Below are positions 1 through 11,600 of a stretch of 64,000 bases of DNA, piece after piece. The notes beneath the pieces are model-generated. The model saw only the letters and a list, made by a program, of their open reading frames with translations, had not been told where the DNA came from and searched no databases. The position numbers were made by a program, and so were the translations under genes. The first letter of the stretch is position 1; each line of letters starts with the position of its first letter. Source of the DNA: Prostheceraeus crozeri (Eukaryota > Platyhelminthes > Polycladida > Euryleptidae); NCBI GenBank assembly GCA_907163375.1, contig CAJQUW010006287.1:1-64000 (forward strand), written 5' to 3'.

Positions 1-1162
1 CAACGGTTTTGATTCAACTTAAAACAAGCTGAAGGACAGTCGGACCAAATTAGAGATTATCGAACCTGAGATTTTTGCCTATTAATTGGATACGGAGTTC
101 GACAGCTTTTTATGTGATGTATTTAGAAATTGAAGAGAACCAAGCCCTGCTCTCGTTCATCTAACGCCTGATTTTCCAAGTAATTAAATACCTTCAGTGT
201 TCAACTGCAGTAATGACATTTCTTGTATTTATCGTGTATTTATGATACGTAATAGCAATACTATAGCTGCTTAGAAGTAGACCTATTTTAGATAATTCAA
301 GTTCGTGATAGACCATTTTAGACCACGAAAATCTCAATACACCGCGACTTCAGAAATTCAGAATGTCATAGTGAGTACACTGTTAATGAATACCGGTGCT
401 CCGTACGATGCACTTGCCCATCAGCTAAGATGTATCGTAGCATACGTGGGTCCAGAGTTCCGCCCGACTGTCATCGTAGCATCTCAGAGAGAAAGAGAGA
501 GAGAGAGTGCTTAGTTTTGCTTGAGAAACTCTTCATTGATGTTTTGGGTGCCGGTTAGGGCCTACACACATTTACATTAAATTGCATTTCGATTGTACTT
601 TAACATATGCTTTGGTGTAAAGTTTTACAATTTTTAGTGCATTGAACGTTTTAATCGGTGCGAGAAGGTGAGGCTAGCGCATAGCCTTAATATGAATCAT
701 TCCAAAAAATACACGCATATAATGGGCCTGTAACAGAAATAAAAATTGCACAATCAGCTTGGAAATTTGGTTGACGATTGAGATGAAAGCTATCTCTCTA
801 TCATGAATTGGCATCATTAATATTTATTATATTTTATAAAAGTATTTCGTTCTCAATTTTTTAATTTAGTGCACGAATTAAGTAGAAATTCTCTGAATTG
901 TACATGTACAATTACATAAAAGCCTGCGATTATTGTTTGTAGTACTGGACATAATTTAGTTATGGCTTCGGGAAATCCAGGGTCATAGCGGAGTATTTCC
1001 CGGTTCTAGATTTTTGATTTGGGTGGCAATCCTGAAGTCATTTCATTTTATCCAGCATATATTTTTTTCAATAGTATTCTTGTTACCTCTGGTCCATTTA
1101 AAAATTTGTTTACTTGCATGCAATAAAGCTACTCTGTCAGGCAGCAGCGAACCTTCTGTCTA
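1..1162. other. AT-rich intergenic sequence, no gene seen
   Basis: No open frame here resembles a known protein, and no paired repeats or splice-bounded coding segments were seen. The one simple repeat is a GA-rich run at about 486-507. The short frame at 305-514 runs into that GA run and has no recognisable domain. Confidence 0.6.
486..507. repeat. (GA)n microsatellite
   Basis: A short purine run made almost entirely of GA dinucleotides, seen directly in the sequence. Confidence 0.85.
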
Positions 1163-1637
1163 CACTAGGTGACATGCCACGCTCAATCACGCGTAATTCA
1201 CGCGTGAACCACGCGTAAATACACATGACCCCAAACATTCGTGGATATGCGGGATACTGCTGCAAATATCTGTTATATAAGTTAGTATAGTTGGCAGTCC
1301 TGTTATATAGACTTTGCGTCTCATGTGTCTGCATATATCAGAGGCTAAACAATGTGATAGGACCTCAATTTCATGCTCAGGGAAGACAAAACATGCTTAG
1401 CGTTTCATCCGTGGTTCAAGCGGCAACGCAGACAACCGTAGACGACGAGCAAACTATAAACGCTCGCCCGCGCGTATTCATAAGCATTTCCCATGTTTTA
1501 ACAGCATCATATCAAGTGATTTCTGACTTTTAGTGCAGCGCGTATGTACGCGGGTAGAAGAATAGAATGTCCTTAACCACGGATGTTTGGGGTGTTCCGT
1601 AATTACGCGTGAATTACGCGTGGCATGTCACCTAGTG
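1163..1637. mobile_element. CACTA-ended MITE, copy 1
   Basis: The left end reads CACTAGGTGACATGCCACGC and the right end is its reverse complement. TA flanks both sides, so a 2-bp target duplication is likely. Near both ends the sequence has ACGCGT-rich palindromic words. A second copy in the opposite orientation lies at 28572-29008 and matches along most of its length by eye. Termini starting CACTA with 2-3-bp duplications are typical of the EnSpm/CACTA superfamily, so this is best read as a 475-bp non-autonomous member. There is no transposase. Short open frames inside it on both strands are incidental. Confidence 0.85.
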
Positions 1638-3723
1638 TACAGTAGTGTGAGGCGTTCTGCTTTTCAGAAACCGTGAATTGCAAACTGTGAAATTATCACG
1701 AATCCTTGACATGCATTTGCAAGCACACTGACAAGTGGGAAAGTGACAGCAAATCGTCGTTGTGGTTGAATGCTTTCATTTCAGAGACAAGTTACGCTTC
1801 TGAAGTTGACCAAACTATGCCGCGTCATTTCAGATAATCACAAAAACTCAAGAAAAAGTAGTTAAACAACGGATGGGCCGGTAAAAATGCCTCATAAAAA
1901 TAAAAGAGAAATCATCCACACCAAATAATGAAGCAGTCAAATGATTTTCCTAACTTTTGGTGTTTCGGAGTCGCATTTATCTAGAAAATGAGTTTGATTC
2001 GCATGAGAAATCACTAAATTTCCAAGAAAAACCAAACGGGAAGAAGCGAGACCAAGCAAAGTTTATGCAAGAAAAAGCAAGAAGTCAATACTGGCACTCA
2101 GCAATCTTTGTACTCCGATATGTTTATCTTTTTATATGCCTGATTGCAGTAACCAAGTCATTCACGTAATATTCGGAGGAAAGTTGCGCCTAAAAGAAAC
2201 TTTGCAATTATGCGAGCAGGACAGAACACAAAAAACTACTGGTGTGCGATTTAATCATACATAATCAATATCATATTAATTATTTTGAAGAAATGATTAA
2301 TTCGCAATTCCAAGAACTATCGAAAACTTGAGTGGGCGAACTGTTAATTTAATGATTTAAAACAAAATTCTGAATTAAAGCCTCTCTTGGTCGACCAAAT
2401 GACCTTGCCACGAATTTTAATGAAGCAGATAGGAGCTGTCCGGTCTAGACCTAGTTGTTGTTGTTCGATGTTTATGTTCATGACAATGCAAATAAAAGTT
2501 GTATTTCCGTCGATAAACATTTCCACAATCTTTCCATCGTAATTCCCAGGTCGACAAGGGGGTTTTTTTTTCTATTACATAATCGAAACAGTTGTTTTGT
2601 ACGCATATTAATTAAACAAAAACTGCTGAATATCGATTGATTTTTTCGATTAGTGATTGCTTGACTCTTGGGCAACCTGTATTGCTGTGCGGCAAAACCA
2701 TGATTTATTTTGACAGAATTTAATTAACTACCCACATTTTTGATTAAATTTAAGCTATAATTCATTGCTATTCATTTTGTCGCTTTTTGTCAGATATTGT
2801 AGGTGTTCAGTGACAATCATCCTACAAGAACTAACAAAAACCGACAAAATAGATTTTGTAGGATAAATGTCTGTCAATTGTCAGTTAGCGGTTTACAGTG
2901 TACCGAATCTGATTTTCGAGTGACGAGTCAGATCGGGTCAGATGCATATCCTCGGCACTCATTGGCGAACGCTCATCATCTGCTGTTGGTTTAGGCGTGT
3001 CCTCTCCGAAGAGCGACGAAGGTTGGAACAATAACCGCTGAAAAAGGTAGACATGTCAGGAATTCGCTCTGACTCGGAATGTGTCAGTAATAGACTAGAT
3101 ATGCTTTATCAATCGACATTGTTCTTTTGAATAGTAAAGTTTGTGCGAAATGCTCAGGATCGATTTATCTTACTGTTTTCTGAAGTAATCAATTACTTTT
3201 AGGAATTTCTATTATTCACATGGTGAGATATCATTCGCAACGAACCAGAGAAGCGCCTTAATGCATTTGTAACAAACACTATTTCAAAGTTGATGTTGAA
3301 AAATATTGTCTAGAAAAGATATGTAAGACAATTAGATTGTGGTGGAAAGTGATTTGGTTGCATGAAATATGTAGAATCTCTTTCAATAACAGATGACTGA
3401 CTTATACTTATGAATTACCATGGTCATCAGTTAGCATCGAAAGATCCTTCATACAGGAAATGCATTTTTGATTTCACCAATCAATAGGTAAACCTCAAAT
3501 TTGAAAAGAATAAGCCTATTGATAGTTTAGTATCATGATATTGTGAAAATATTGATCATGAGAAGCCACTCCATTCCGTTCTTAGGTTTTTCAACAGCAT
3601 TCTAAATTGATCACGTAATAATCACATTAATGTGGTTATATGTAATCCAAACATGGTTTTAATGGACAAGAATATAATTAAATCGTTACTTTGACAAGAA
3701 TAACATGTACTCGCATGCCTTTT
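1638..3723. other. AT-rich intergenic sequence
   Basis: No coding segment with recognisable similarity was found. The stretch contains the imperfect hairpin listed at 2774-2850. Frames of 60-70 codons at 1957-2169, 2344-2675 and 2803-2994 show no domain and overlap on opposite strands. Confidence 0.55.
2774..2850. repeat. Imperfect 30-bp inverted repeat (hairpin)
   Basis: Arms at 2774-2803 and 2821-2850 are reverse complements with about four mismatches, around a 17-nt loop. It could fold as an RNA stem of pre-miRNA size, or it could be a small palindromic repeat. Nothing shows that it is transcribed. Confidence 0.55.
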
Positions 3724-3815
3724 AAAGATGTGCAGCAGGTAGGATCTCAGTTGGTTAGAGCACAGGTCTGGTTAACATTGGTCGTAGGTTCGAATCCTAC
3801 CAGCCGCACATCTTT
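3724..3815 (+). tRNA. tRNA-like pol III unit in a 21-bp hairpin (tRNA pseudogene or related small RNA)
   Basis: An exact B-box, GGTTCGAATCC, lies at 3788-3798. An A-box-like block, TCTCAGTTGGTTAGAGC, lies at 3745-3761. The T arm GTAGG/CCTAC pairs perfectly, and a TTTT run at 3813-3816 would end a pol III transcript. The unit does not fold as a normal tRNA: there are about four extra nucleotides before the D arm and no good anticodon stem, so no isotype can be assigned. The 5' segment 3724-3744 is instead the reverse complement of 3795-3815 with two mismatches, so the 5' end can pair with both the 3' acceptor side and the 3' half of the T stem. Internal boxes, paired ends and a T-run also occur in vault RNA genes, but this identity is speculative. 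A decayed tRNA or tRNA-derived SINE head is the conservative reading. Confidence 0.55.
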
Positions 3816-5668
3816 TGCATGGCAATTTGATCTATTGTTTTTATTTAATTTCATTGTTGTTAATATCCAATTTTAAATGTTAACCTATCAAATGAAGTAT
3901 AAGCATCATCCTACAAATGGCACACGAAAAAACTTACTTATCATTGACCTTCATACCCAAAACATACTATTGTATGATATCATATAGGCCTAATAGTGTA
4001 CGTACGAATAATACGTTTATTCAACATTGAAACAGCAACTGTCGAATGGCGTTTGAAATGATAAGTCACACAGTAATTTTTCCCTTTTGGCAACGATTAC
4101 AAACTTCCCATGCATTACTGTAATGTAATGTGTGAGTGGAAACGATTGAAGTTTCGTACAGAAATACATATGATCAAAACTTATATAAAAAGAATTACTA
4201 GATTGATAAATCAACAATGGACGACAAGTTGATGTAAAACGACGAATGTGAGTATATAAAACAATAGAATGTACCTTTATCATAACGTACCCGGTACAAG
4301 AAAACACTAGCATCACCTCAAGTGAAGCACATCTTGCATAAAATACCGACGGAAAGATTTTAAGAAGTGATCATAGATACTAATTATAACAATGTGAATG
4401 TAATTCTAATGTCTTTGAGCTACCCTTCTTCGTAGAGTTCATGAACTAATACAATTTCTGAGATTCTTCTTCCTTCTGTTCATCGAAGTCAGGCATTGCC
4501 GTTTGATTTAATTGTGACACTCGTTCTTTCGACGCTTTTCGATCACACGTGACACCACTTGATCATAATTTCCGGCCAGGTTTGCACACATACTCGTATT
4601 ACGGATATCACAACTTGATAAAGTGTCGGACAAGATGTTGGAAAACATCTCTTCGAGAATTTCCACTTTGAAAACTTGTCGTCTCGGATGAAAAATTGCA
4701 TCAACTCGTCCGTGCAATGAGTCGGCACACTTTGCGAGTAACTAACAACGGTTGAACCTGAGATGACTAGTTGATTTGTGGAGAAATTAGTGCTTTCAGA
4801 ACGAAGCCGTCCAGGGCGATTTGCAATCTCATACGTTCCAGCTTCACCAACTTTTTCTTCCAGGAATTGAACTGAAATTAAGAAGTCTATTGAAATCACC
4901 TTAATCACTGAAGAGTGGATATTTTTGATAATCATTATTGCATGTGTTAGAGGGGAAATTATTACGAGAATTTCGAGTGAAACATGGTAGGTGATTTGAC
5001 ACAAATTTTGTGAAAACGCGGCCACTGCTTAATGAATAAAAGAAACCACTATGTCATCAATACCTAAAAATTCTTGAAAGTTTCATTCATACATGGTTAA
5101 TAGAATCTATATTTTTGTAATCGTAGCAAGGTATGATTCGGCATACGAGTAGGGAGACTTGGGGACTTAAGACTTTACGGCTTTTTTAGGTTAAATTAGC
5201 TTTCATTTGACTTTATAGTAGTGATGTGAGCGATCAACCAATCGCTAATCGGTTCAGTCATTATGACCCTATTCAAATTAACTTATTCCATGCATTTTAA
5301 GATAAGTTATGTCGAAAACAAGAGATACATAATGTGCAGTATGATAAAATATTCCATAATAATATTAGCAAAAATATTGCTAATTTTTATTACAATCAAT
5401 TATCTTCAATTTGGTAGTAGGCGTATTATTATACGCATGCCACTTAATTACATTATTTGAAATGTTATGTTATCGCAGCAAGATAATGTTGTTTGTCGGT
5501 TACCAATTTTAACGGATTGACTAATTCACATCAGTTAACCGTTGAAAAAGAAACTTACGGGTCCAATCTTGACACCCGAGATTTTCACTACGCTGTTTAC
5601 CATTAAAAAACACTGAAACCAAAGGCCAACATTGGAAGAAACGAATTACATTAAAACTTACCTAAACT
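3816..5668. other. Mostly non-coding flank left of the 79-bp satellite
   Basis: AT-rich and without confirmed genes. It contains the weak minus-strand coding candidate listed at 4440-4866. The last 100 bases before the satellite show no copy of the 79-bp unit, so the array edge is sharp. Confidence 0.5.
4440..4866 (-). other. Candidate coding patch, possibly a decayed Tctex1-like exon
   Basis: On the minus strand a polypyrimidine tract ending TTTCAG lies just above 4866 and looks like a splice acceptor. Protein-like sequence follows in three successive frames. The first contains GEAGTYEIANRPGRLRSE. The second, about 4508-4717, contains VEILEEMFSNILSDTL and then a cysteine- and Val-rich helix-like stretch. 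The third ends shortly after MPDFDEQKEEESQKLY. A TYxxxxxPxx motif followed by an amphipathic helix recalls Tctex1-type dynein light chain domains. The similarity is weak, and the frame changes mean this is a pseudogene, a multi-exon segment or chance. Confidence 0.22.
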
Positions 5669-8600
5669 TGGAAAAGCCTGGACTGATTGGAAAGCAAGGC
5701 TCAGTTATTGCGGGTATTAGTAGGAATGCAATTCAACATACTCCGATAGGAAAAGTCTGGACTGATTGGAAAGCAAGGCTCAGTTATTGCGGGAATTAGT
5801 AGGAATGCAATTCAACATACTCCGATAGGAAAAGCCTGGACTGATTGGAAAGCAAGGCTCAGTTATTGCGGGTATTAGTAGGAATGCAATTCAACATACT
5901 CCGATAGGAAAAGCCTGGACTGATTGGAAAGCAAGGCTCAGTTATTGCGGGTATCTGTAGGAATGCAATTCAACATACTCCGATAGGAAAAGCCTGGACT
6001 GATTGGAAAGCAAGGCTCAGTTATTGCGGGTATTAGTAGGAATGCAATTCAACATACTCCGATAGGAAAAGCCAGGACTGATTGGAAAGCAAGGCTCAGT
6101 TATTGCGGGTATTACTAGGAATGTAATTCAACACACTCCGATAGGAAAAGCCTGGACTGATTGGAAAGCAAGGCTCAGTTATTGCGGGTATTAGTAGGAA
6201 TGCAATTCAACACACTCCGATAGGAAAAGCCTGGACAAGGCTCAGTTATTGCGGGTATTACTAGGAATGCAATTCAACACACTCCGATAGGAAAAGCCTG
6301 GACTGATTGGAAAGCAAGGCTCAGTTATTGCGGGTATTAGTAGGAATGCAATTCAACACACTCCGATAGGAAAAGCCTGGACTGATTGGAAAGCAAGGCT
6401 CAGTTATTGCGGGTATTAGTAGGAATGCAATTCAACATACTCCGATAGGAAAAGCCTGGACTGATTGGAAAATCAAGGCTCAGTTATTGCGGTTTTAGTA
6501 GGAATGTAATTCAACATACTCCGATAGGAAAAGCCTGGACTGATTGGAAAGGCAAGCTCACTTATTGCGGGTATTAGTAGGAATGCAATTCAACATACTC
6601 CGATAGGAAAAGCCTGGACTGATTGGAAAGCAAGGCTCAGTTATTGCGGGTATCTGTAGGAATGCAATTCAACATACTCCGATAGGAAAAGCCTGGACTG
6701 ATTGGAAAGCAAGGCTCAGTTATTGCGGGTATTAGTAGGTATGCAATTCAACACACTCCGATAGGGAAAAGCCAGGACTGATTGGAAAGCAAGGCTCAGT
6801 TATTGCGGGTATTAGTAGGAATGCAATTCAACATACTCCGATAGGAAAAGCCTGGATTGATTGGAAAGCAAGGCTCAGTTATTGCGGGTATTACGAGTAG
6901 TAGGAATGTAATTCAACATACTCCGATAGGAAAATCCTGGACTGATTGGAAAGCAAGGCTCACTTATTGCGGGTATTTGTAGGAATGTAATTCAACATAC
7001 TCCGATAGGAAAATCCTGGACTGATTGGAAAGCAAGGCTCAGTTATTGCGGGTATTAGTAGGAATGCAATTCAACATACTCCGATAGGAAAATCCTGGAC
7101 TGATTGGAAAGCAAGGCTCAGTTATTGCGGGTATTACTAGGAATGTAATTCAACACACTCCGATAGGAAAAGCCTGGACTGATTGGAAAGCAAGGCTCAG
7201 TTATTGCGGGTATTAGTAGGAATGCAATTCAACACACTCCGATAGGAAAAGCCTGGACTGATTGGAAAGCAAGGCTCAGTTATTGCGGGTATTACTAGGA
7301 ATGCAATTCAACATACTCCGATAGGAAAAGCATGGATTGATTGGAAAGCAAGGCTCAGTTATTGCGGATATTACGAGTAGTAGGAATGCAGTTCAACATA
7401 CTCCGATAGGAAAAGCCTGGACTGATTGGAAAGCAAGGCTCACTTATTGCGGGTATTTGTAGGAATGTAATTCAACATACTCCGATAGGAAAAGTCTGGA
7501 CTAATTGGAAAGCAAGGCTCAGTTATTGCGGGTATTACCAGGAATGCAATTCAACATACTCCGATAGGAAAAGCCTGGACTGATTGGAAAGCAAGGCTCA
7601 GTTATTGCCGGTATTACTAGCAATGCAATTCAACATACTCCGATAGGAAAGGTCTGGACTGATTGGAAAGCAAGGCTCAGTTATTGCGGGTATTAGTAGG
7701 AATGCAATTCAACATACTCCGATAGGAAAGGTCTGGACTGATTGGAAAGCAAGGGTCACTTATTGCAAGTATTAGTAGGAATGCATTTAAACATACTCCG
7801 ATAGGGAAAAGCCTGGACAAGGCTCAGTTATTGCGGGTATTAGTAGGAATGTAATTCCACATACTCCGATAGGAAAAGCCTGGACTGATTGGAAAGCAAG
7901 GCTCAGTTATTGCGGGTATTAGTAGGAATGCAATTCAACATACTCCGATAGGAAAAGCCTGGACTGATTGGAAAGCAAGGCTCAGTTATTGCGGGTATTA
8001 GTAGGAATGCAATTTAACATACTCCGATAGGCTCAGTTATTGCGGGTATTAGTAGGAATGCAATTCAACATACTCCGATAGGAAAAGCCTGGACTGATTG
8101 GAAAGCAAGGCTCAGTTATTGCGGGTATTAGTAGGAATGCAATTCAACATACTCCGATAGGAAAAGCCTGGACTGATTGGAAAGCAAGGCTCAGTTATTG
8201 CGGATATTAGTAGGAATGCAATTCAACACACTCCGATAGGAAAAGCCTGGACTGATTGGAAAGCAAGGCTCAGTTATTGCGGGTATTACTAGGAATGTAA
8301 TTCAACACACTCCGATAGGAAAAGCCTGGACTGATTGGAAAGCAAGGCTCAGTTATTGCGGGTATTAGTAGGAATGCAATTCAACACACTCCGATAGGAA
8401 AAGCCTGGACTGATTGGAAAGCAAGGCTCAGTTATTGCGGGTATTAGTAGGAATGCAATTCAACATACTCCGATAGGAAAAGCCTGGACTGATTGGAAAG
8501 CAAGGCTCAGTTATTGCGGGTATTAGTAGGAATGCAATTCAACACACTCCGATAGGAAAAGCCTGGACTGATTGGAAAGCAAGGCTCAGTTATTGCGGGT

Positions 8601-11600
8601 ATTAGTAGGAATGCAATTCAACACACTCCGATAGGAAAAGCCTGGACTGATTGGAAAGCAAGGCTCAGTTATTGCGGGTATTACTAGGAATGTAATTCAA
8701 CACACTCCGATAGGAAAAGCCTGGACTGATTGGAAAGCAAGGCTCAGTTATTGCGGGTATTAGTAGGAATGCAATTCAACACACTCCGATAGGAAAAGCC
8801 TGGACTGATTGGAAAGCAAGGCTCAGTTATTGCGGGTATTAGTAGGAATGCAATTCAACATACTCCGATAGGAAAAGCCTGGACTGATTGGAAAATCAAG
8901 GCTCAGTTATTGCGGTTTTAGTAGGAATGTAATTCAACATACTCCGATAGGAAAAGCCTGGACTGATTGGAAAGGCAAGCTCACTTATTGCGGGTATTAG
9001 TAGGAATGCAATTCAACATACTCCGATAGGAAAAGCCTGGACTGATTGGAAAGCAAGGCTCAGTTATTGCGGGTATCTGTAGGAATGCAATTCAACATAC
9101 TCCGATAGGAAAAGCCTGGACTGATTGGAAAGCAAGGCTCAGTTATTGCGGGTATTAGTAGGTATGCAATTCAACACACTCCGATAGGGAAAAGCCAGGA
9201 CTGATAGGAAAGCAAGGCTCAGTTATTGCGGGTATTACTAGGAATGCAATTCAACATACTCCGATAGGAAAAGCATGGATTGATTGGAAAGCAAGGCTCA
9301 GTTATTGCGGGTATTACGAGTAGTAGGAATGTAATTCAACATACTCCGATAGGAAAATCCTGGACTGATTGGAAAGCAAGGCTTACTTATTGCGGGTATT
9401 TGTAGGAATGTAATTCAACATACTCCGATAGGAAAAGCCTGGACTGATTGGAAAGCAAGGCTCAGTTATTGCGGGTATTAGTAGGAATGCAATTCAACAT
9501 ACTCCGATAGGAAAATCCTGGACTGATTGGAAAGCAAGGCTCAGTTATTGCGGGTATTACTAGGAATGTAATTCAACACACTCCGATAGGAAAAGCCTGG
9601 ACTGATTGGAAAGCAAGGCTCAGTTATTGCGGGTATTAGTAGGAATGCAATTCAACACACTCAACACACTCCGATAGGAAAAGCCTGGACTGATTGGAAA
9701 GCAAGGCTCAGTTATTGCGGGTATTACTAGGAATGCAATTCAACATACTCCGATAGGAAAAGCATGGATTGATTGGAAAGCAAGGCTCAGTTATTGGGGA
9801 TATTACGAGTAGTAGGAATGTAATTCAACATACTCCGATAGGAAAAGCCTGGACTGATTGGAAAGCAAGGCTCACTTATTGCGGGTATTTGTAGGAATGT
9901 AATTCAACATACTCCGATAGGAAAAGTCTGGACTAATTGGAAAGCAAGGCTCAGTTATTGCGGGTATTACCAGGAATGCAATTCAACATACTCCGATAGG
10001 AAAAGCCTGGACTGATTGGAAAGCAAGGCTCAGTTATTGCCGTATTACTAGCAATGCAATTCAACATACTCCGATAGGAAAGGTCTGGACTGATTGGAAA
10101 GCAAGGCTCAGTTATTGCGGGTATTAGTAGGAATGCAATTCAACATACTCCGATAGAAAGGTCTGGACTGATTGGAAAGCAAGGGTCACTTATTGCAAGT
10201 ATTAGTAGGAATGCATTTAAACATACTCCGATAGGGAAAAGCCTGGACAAGGCTCAGTTATTGCGGGTATTAGTAGGAATGTAATTCCACATACTCCGAT
10301 AGGAAAAGCCTGGACTGATTGGAAAGCAAGGCTCAGTTATTGCGGGTATTAGTAGGAATGCAATTCAACATACTCCGATAGGAAAAGTCTGGACTGATTG
10401 GAAAGCAAGGCTCAGTTATTGCGGGTATTAGTAGGAATGCAATTCAACATACTCCGATAGGAAAAGCCTGGACTGATTGGAAAGCAAGGCTCAGTTATTG
10501 CGGGTATTAGTAGGAATGCAATTCAACATACTCCGATAGGAAAAGCCTGGACTGATTGGAAAGCAAGGCTCAGTTATTGCGGGTATTAGTAGGAATGCAA
10601 TTCAACATACTCCGATAGGAAAAGCCTGGACTGATTGGAAAGCAAGGCTCAGTTATTGCGGGTATTAGTAGGAATGCAATTCAACATACTCCGATAGGAA
10701 AAGCCTGGACTGATTGGAAAGCAAGGCTCAGTTATTGCGGGTATTAGTAGGAAAGTAGTTCAATATACTCCGATAGGGAAAAGCCTGGACTGATTGGAAA
10801 GCAAGGCTCAGTTATTGCGGGTATTAGTAGGAATGCAATTCAACATACTCCGATAGGAAAATCCTGGACTGATTGGAAAGCAAGGCTCAGTTATTGCGGA
10901 TATTACGAGTAGTAGGAATGTAATTCAACATACTCCGATAGGAAAAGCCTGGACTGATTGGAAAGCAAGGCTCACTTATTGCGGGTATTAGTAGGAATGC
11001 AATTCAACACACTCCGATAGGAAAAGCCTGGACTGATTGGAAAGCAAGGCTCAGTTATTGCGGGTATTTGTAGGAATGTAATTCAACATACTCCGATAGG
11101 AAACGTCTGGACTGATTGGAAAGCAAGGCTCAGTTATTGCGGGTATTAGTAGGAATGCAATTCAACATACTCCGATAGGAAAGGTCTGGACTGATTGGAA
11201 AGCAAGGCTCAGTTATTGCGGGTATTAGTAGGAATGCAATTCAACATACTCCGATAGGAAAAGCCTGGACTGATTGGAAAGCAAGGCTCAGTTATTGCGG
11301 TTTTAGTAGGAATGTAATTCAACATACTCCGATAGGAAAAGCCTGGACTGATTGGAAAGGCAAGCTCAGTTATTGCGGGTATTAGTAGGAATGCAATTCA
11401 ACATACTCCGATAGGGAAAAGCCTGGACTGATTGGAAAGCAAGGCTCAGTTATTGCGGGTATTAGTAGGAATGCAATTAAACATACTCCGATAGGAAAAG
11501 CCTGGACAAGGCTCAGTTATTGCGGGTATTAGTAGGAATGTAATTCAACATACTCCGATAGGAAAAGCCTGGACTGATTGGAAAGCAAGGCTCAGTTATT

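Noticed and set aside
1137-1533. Two short frames on opposite strands
   Set aside because: Both lie within the CACTA-ended MITE, which has no coding capacity.
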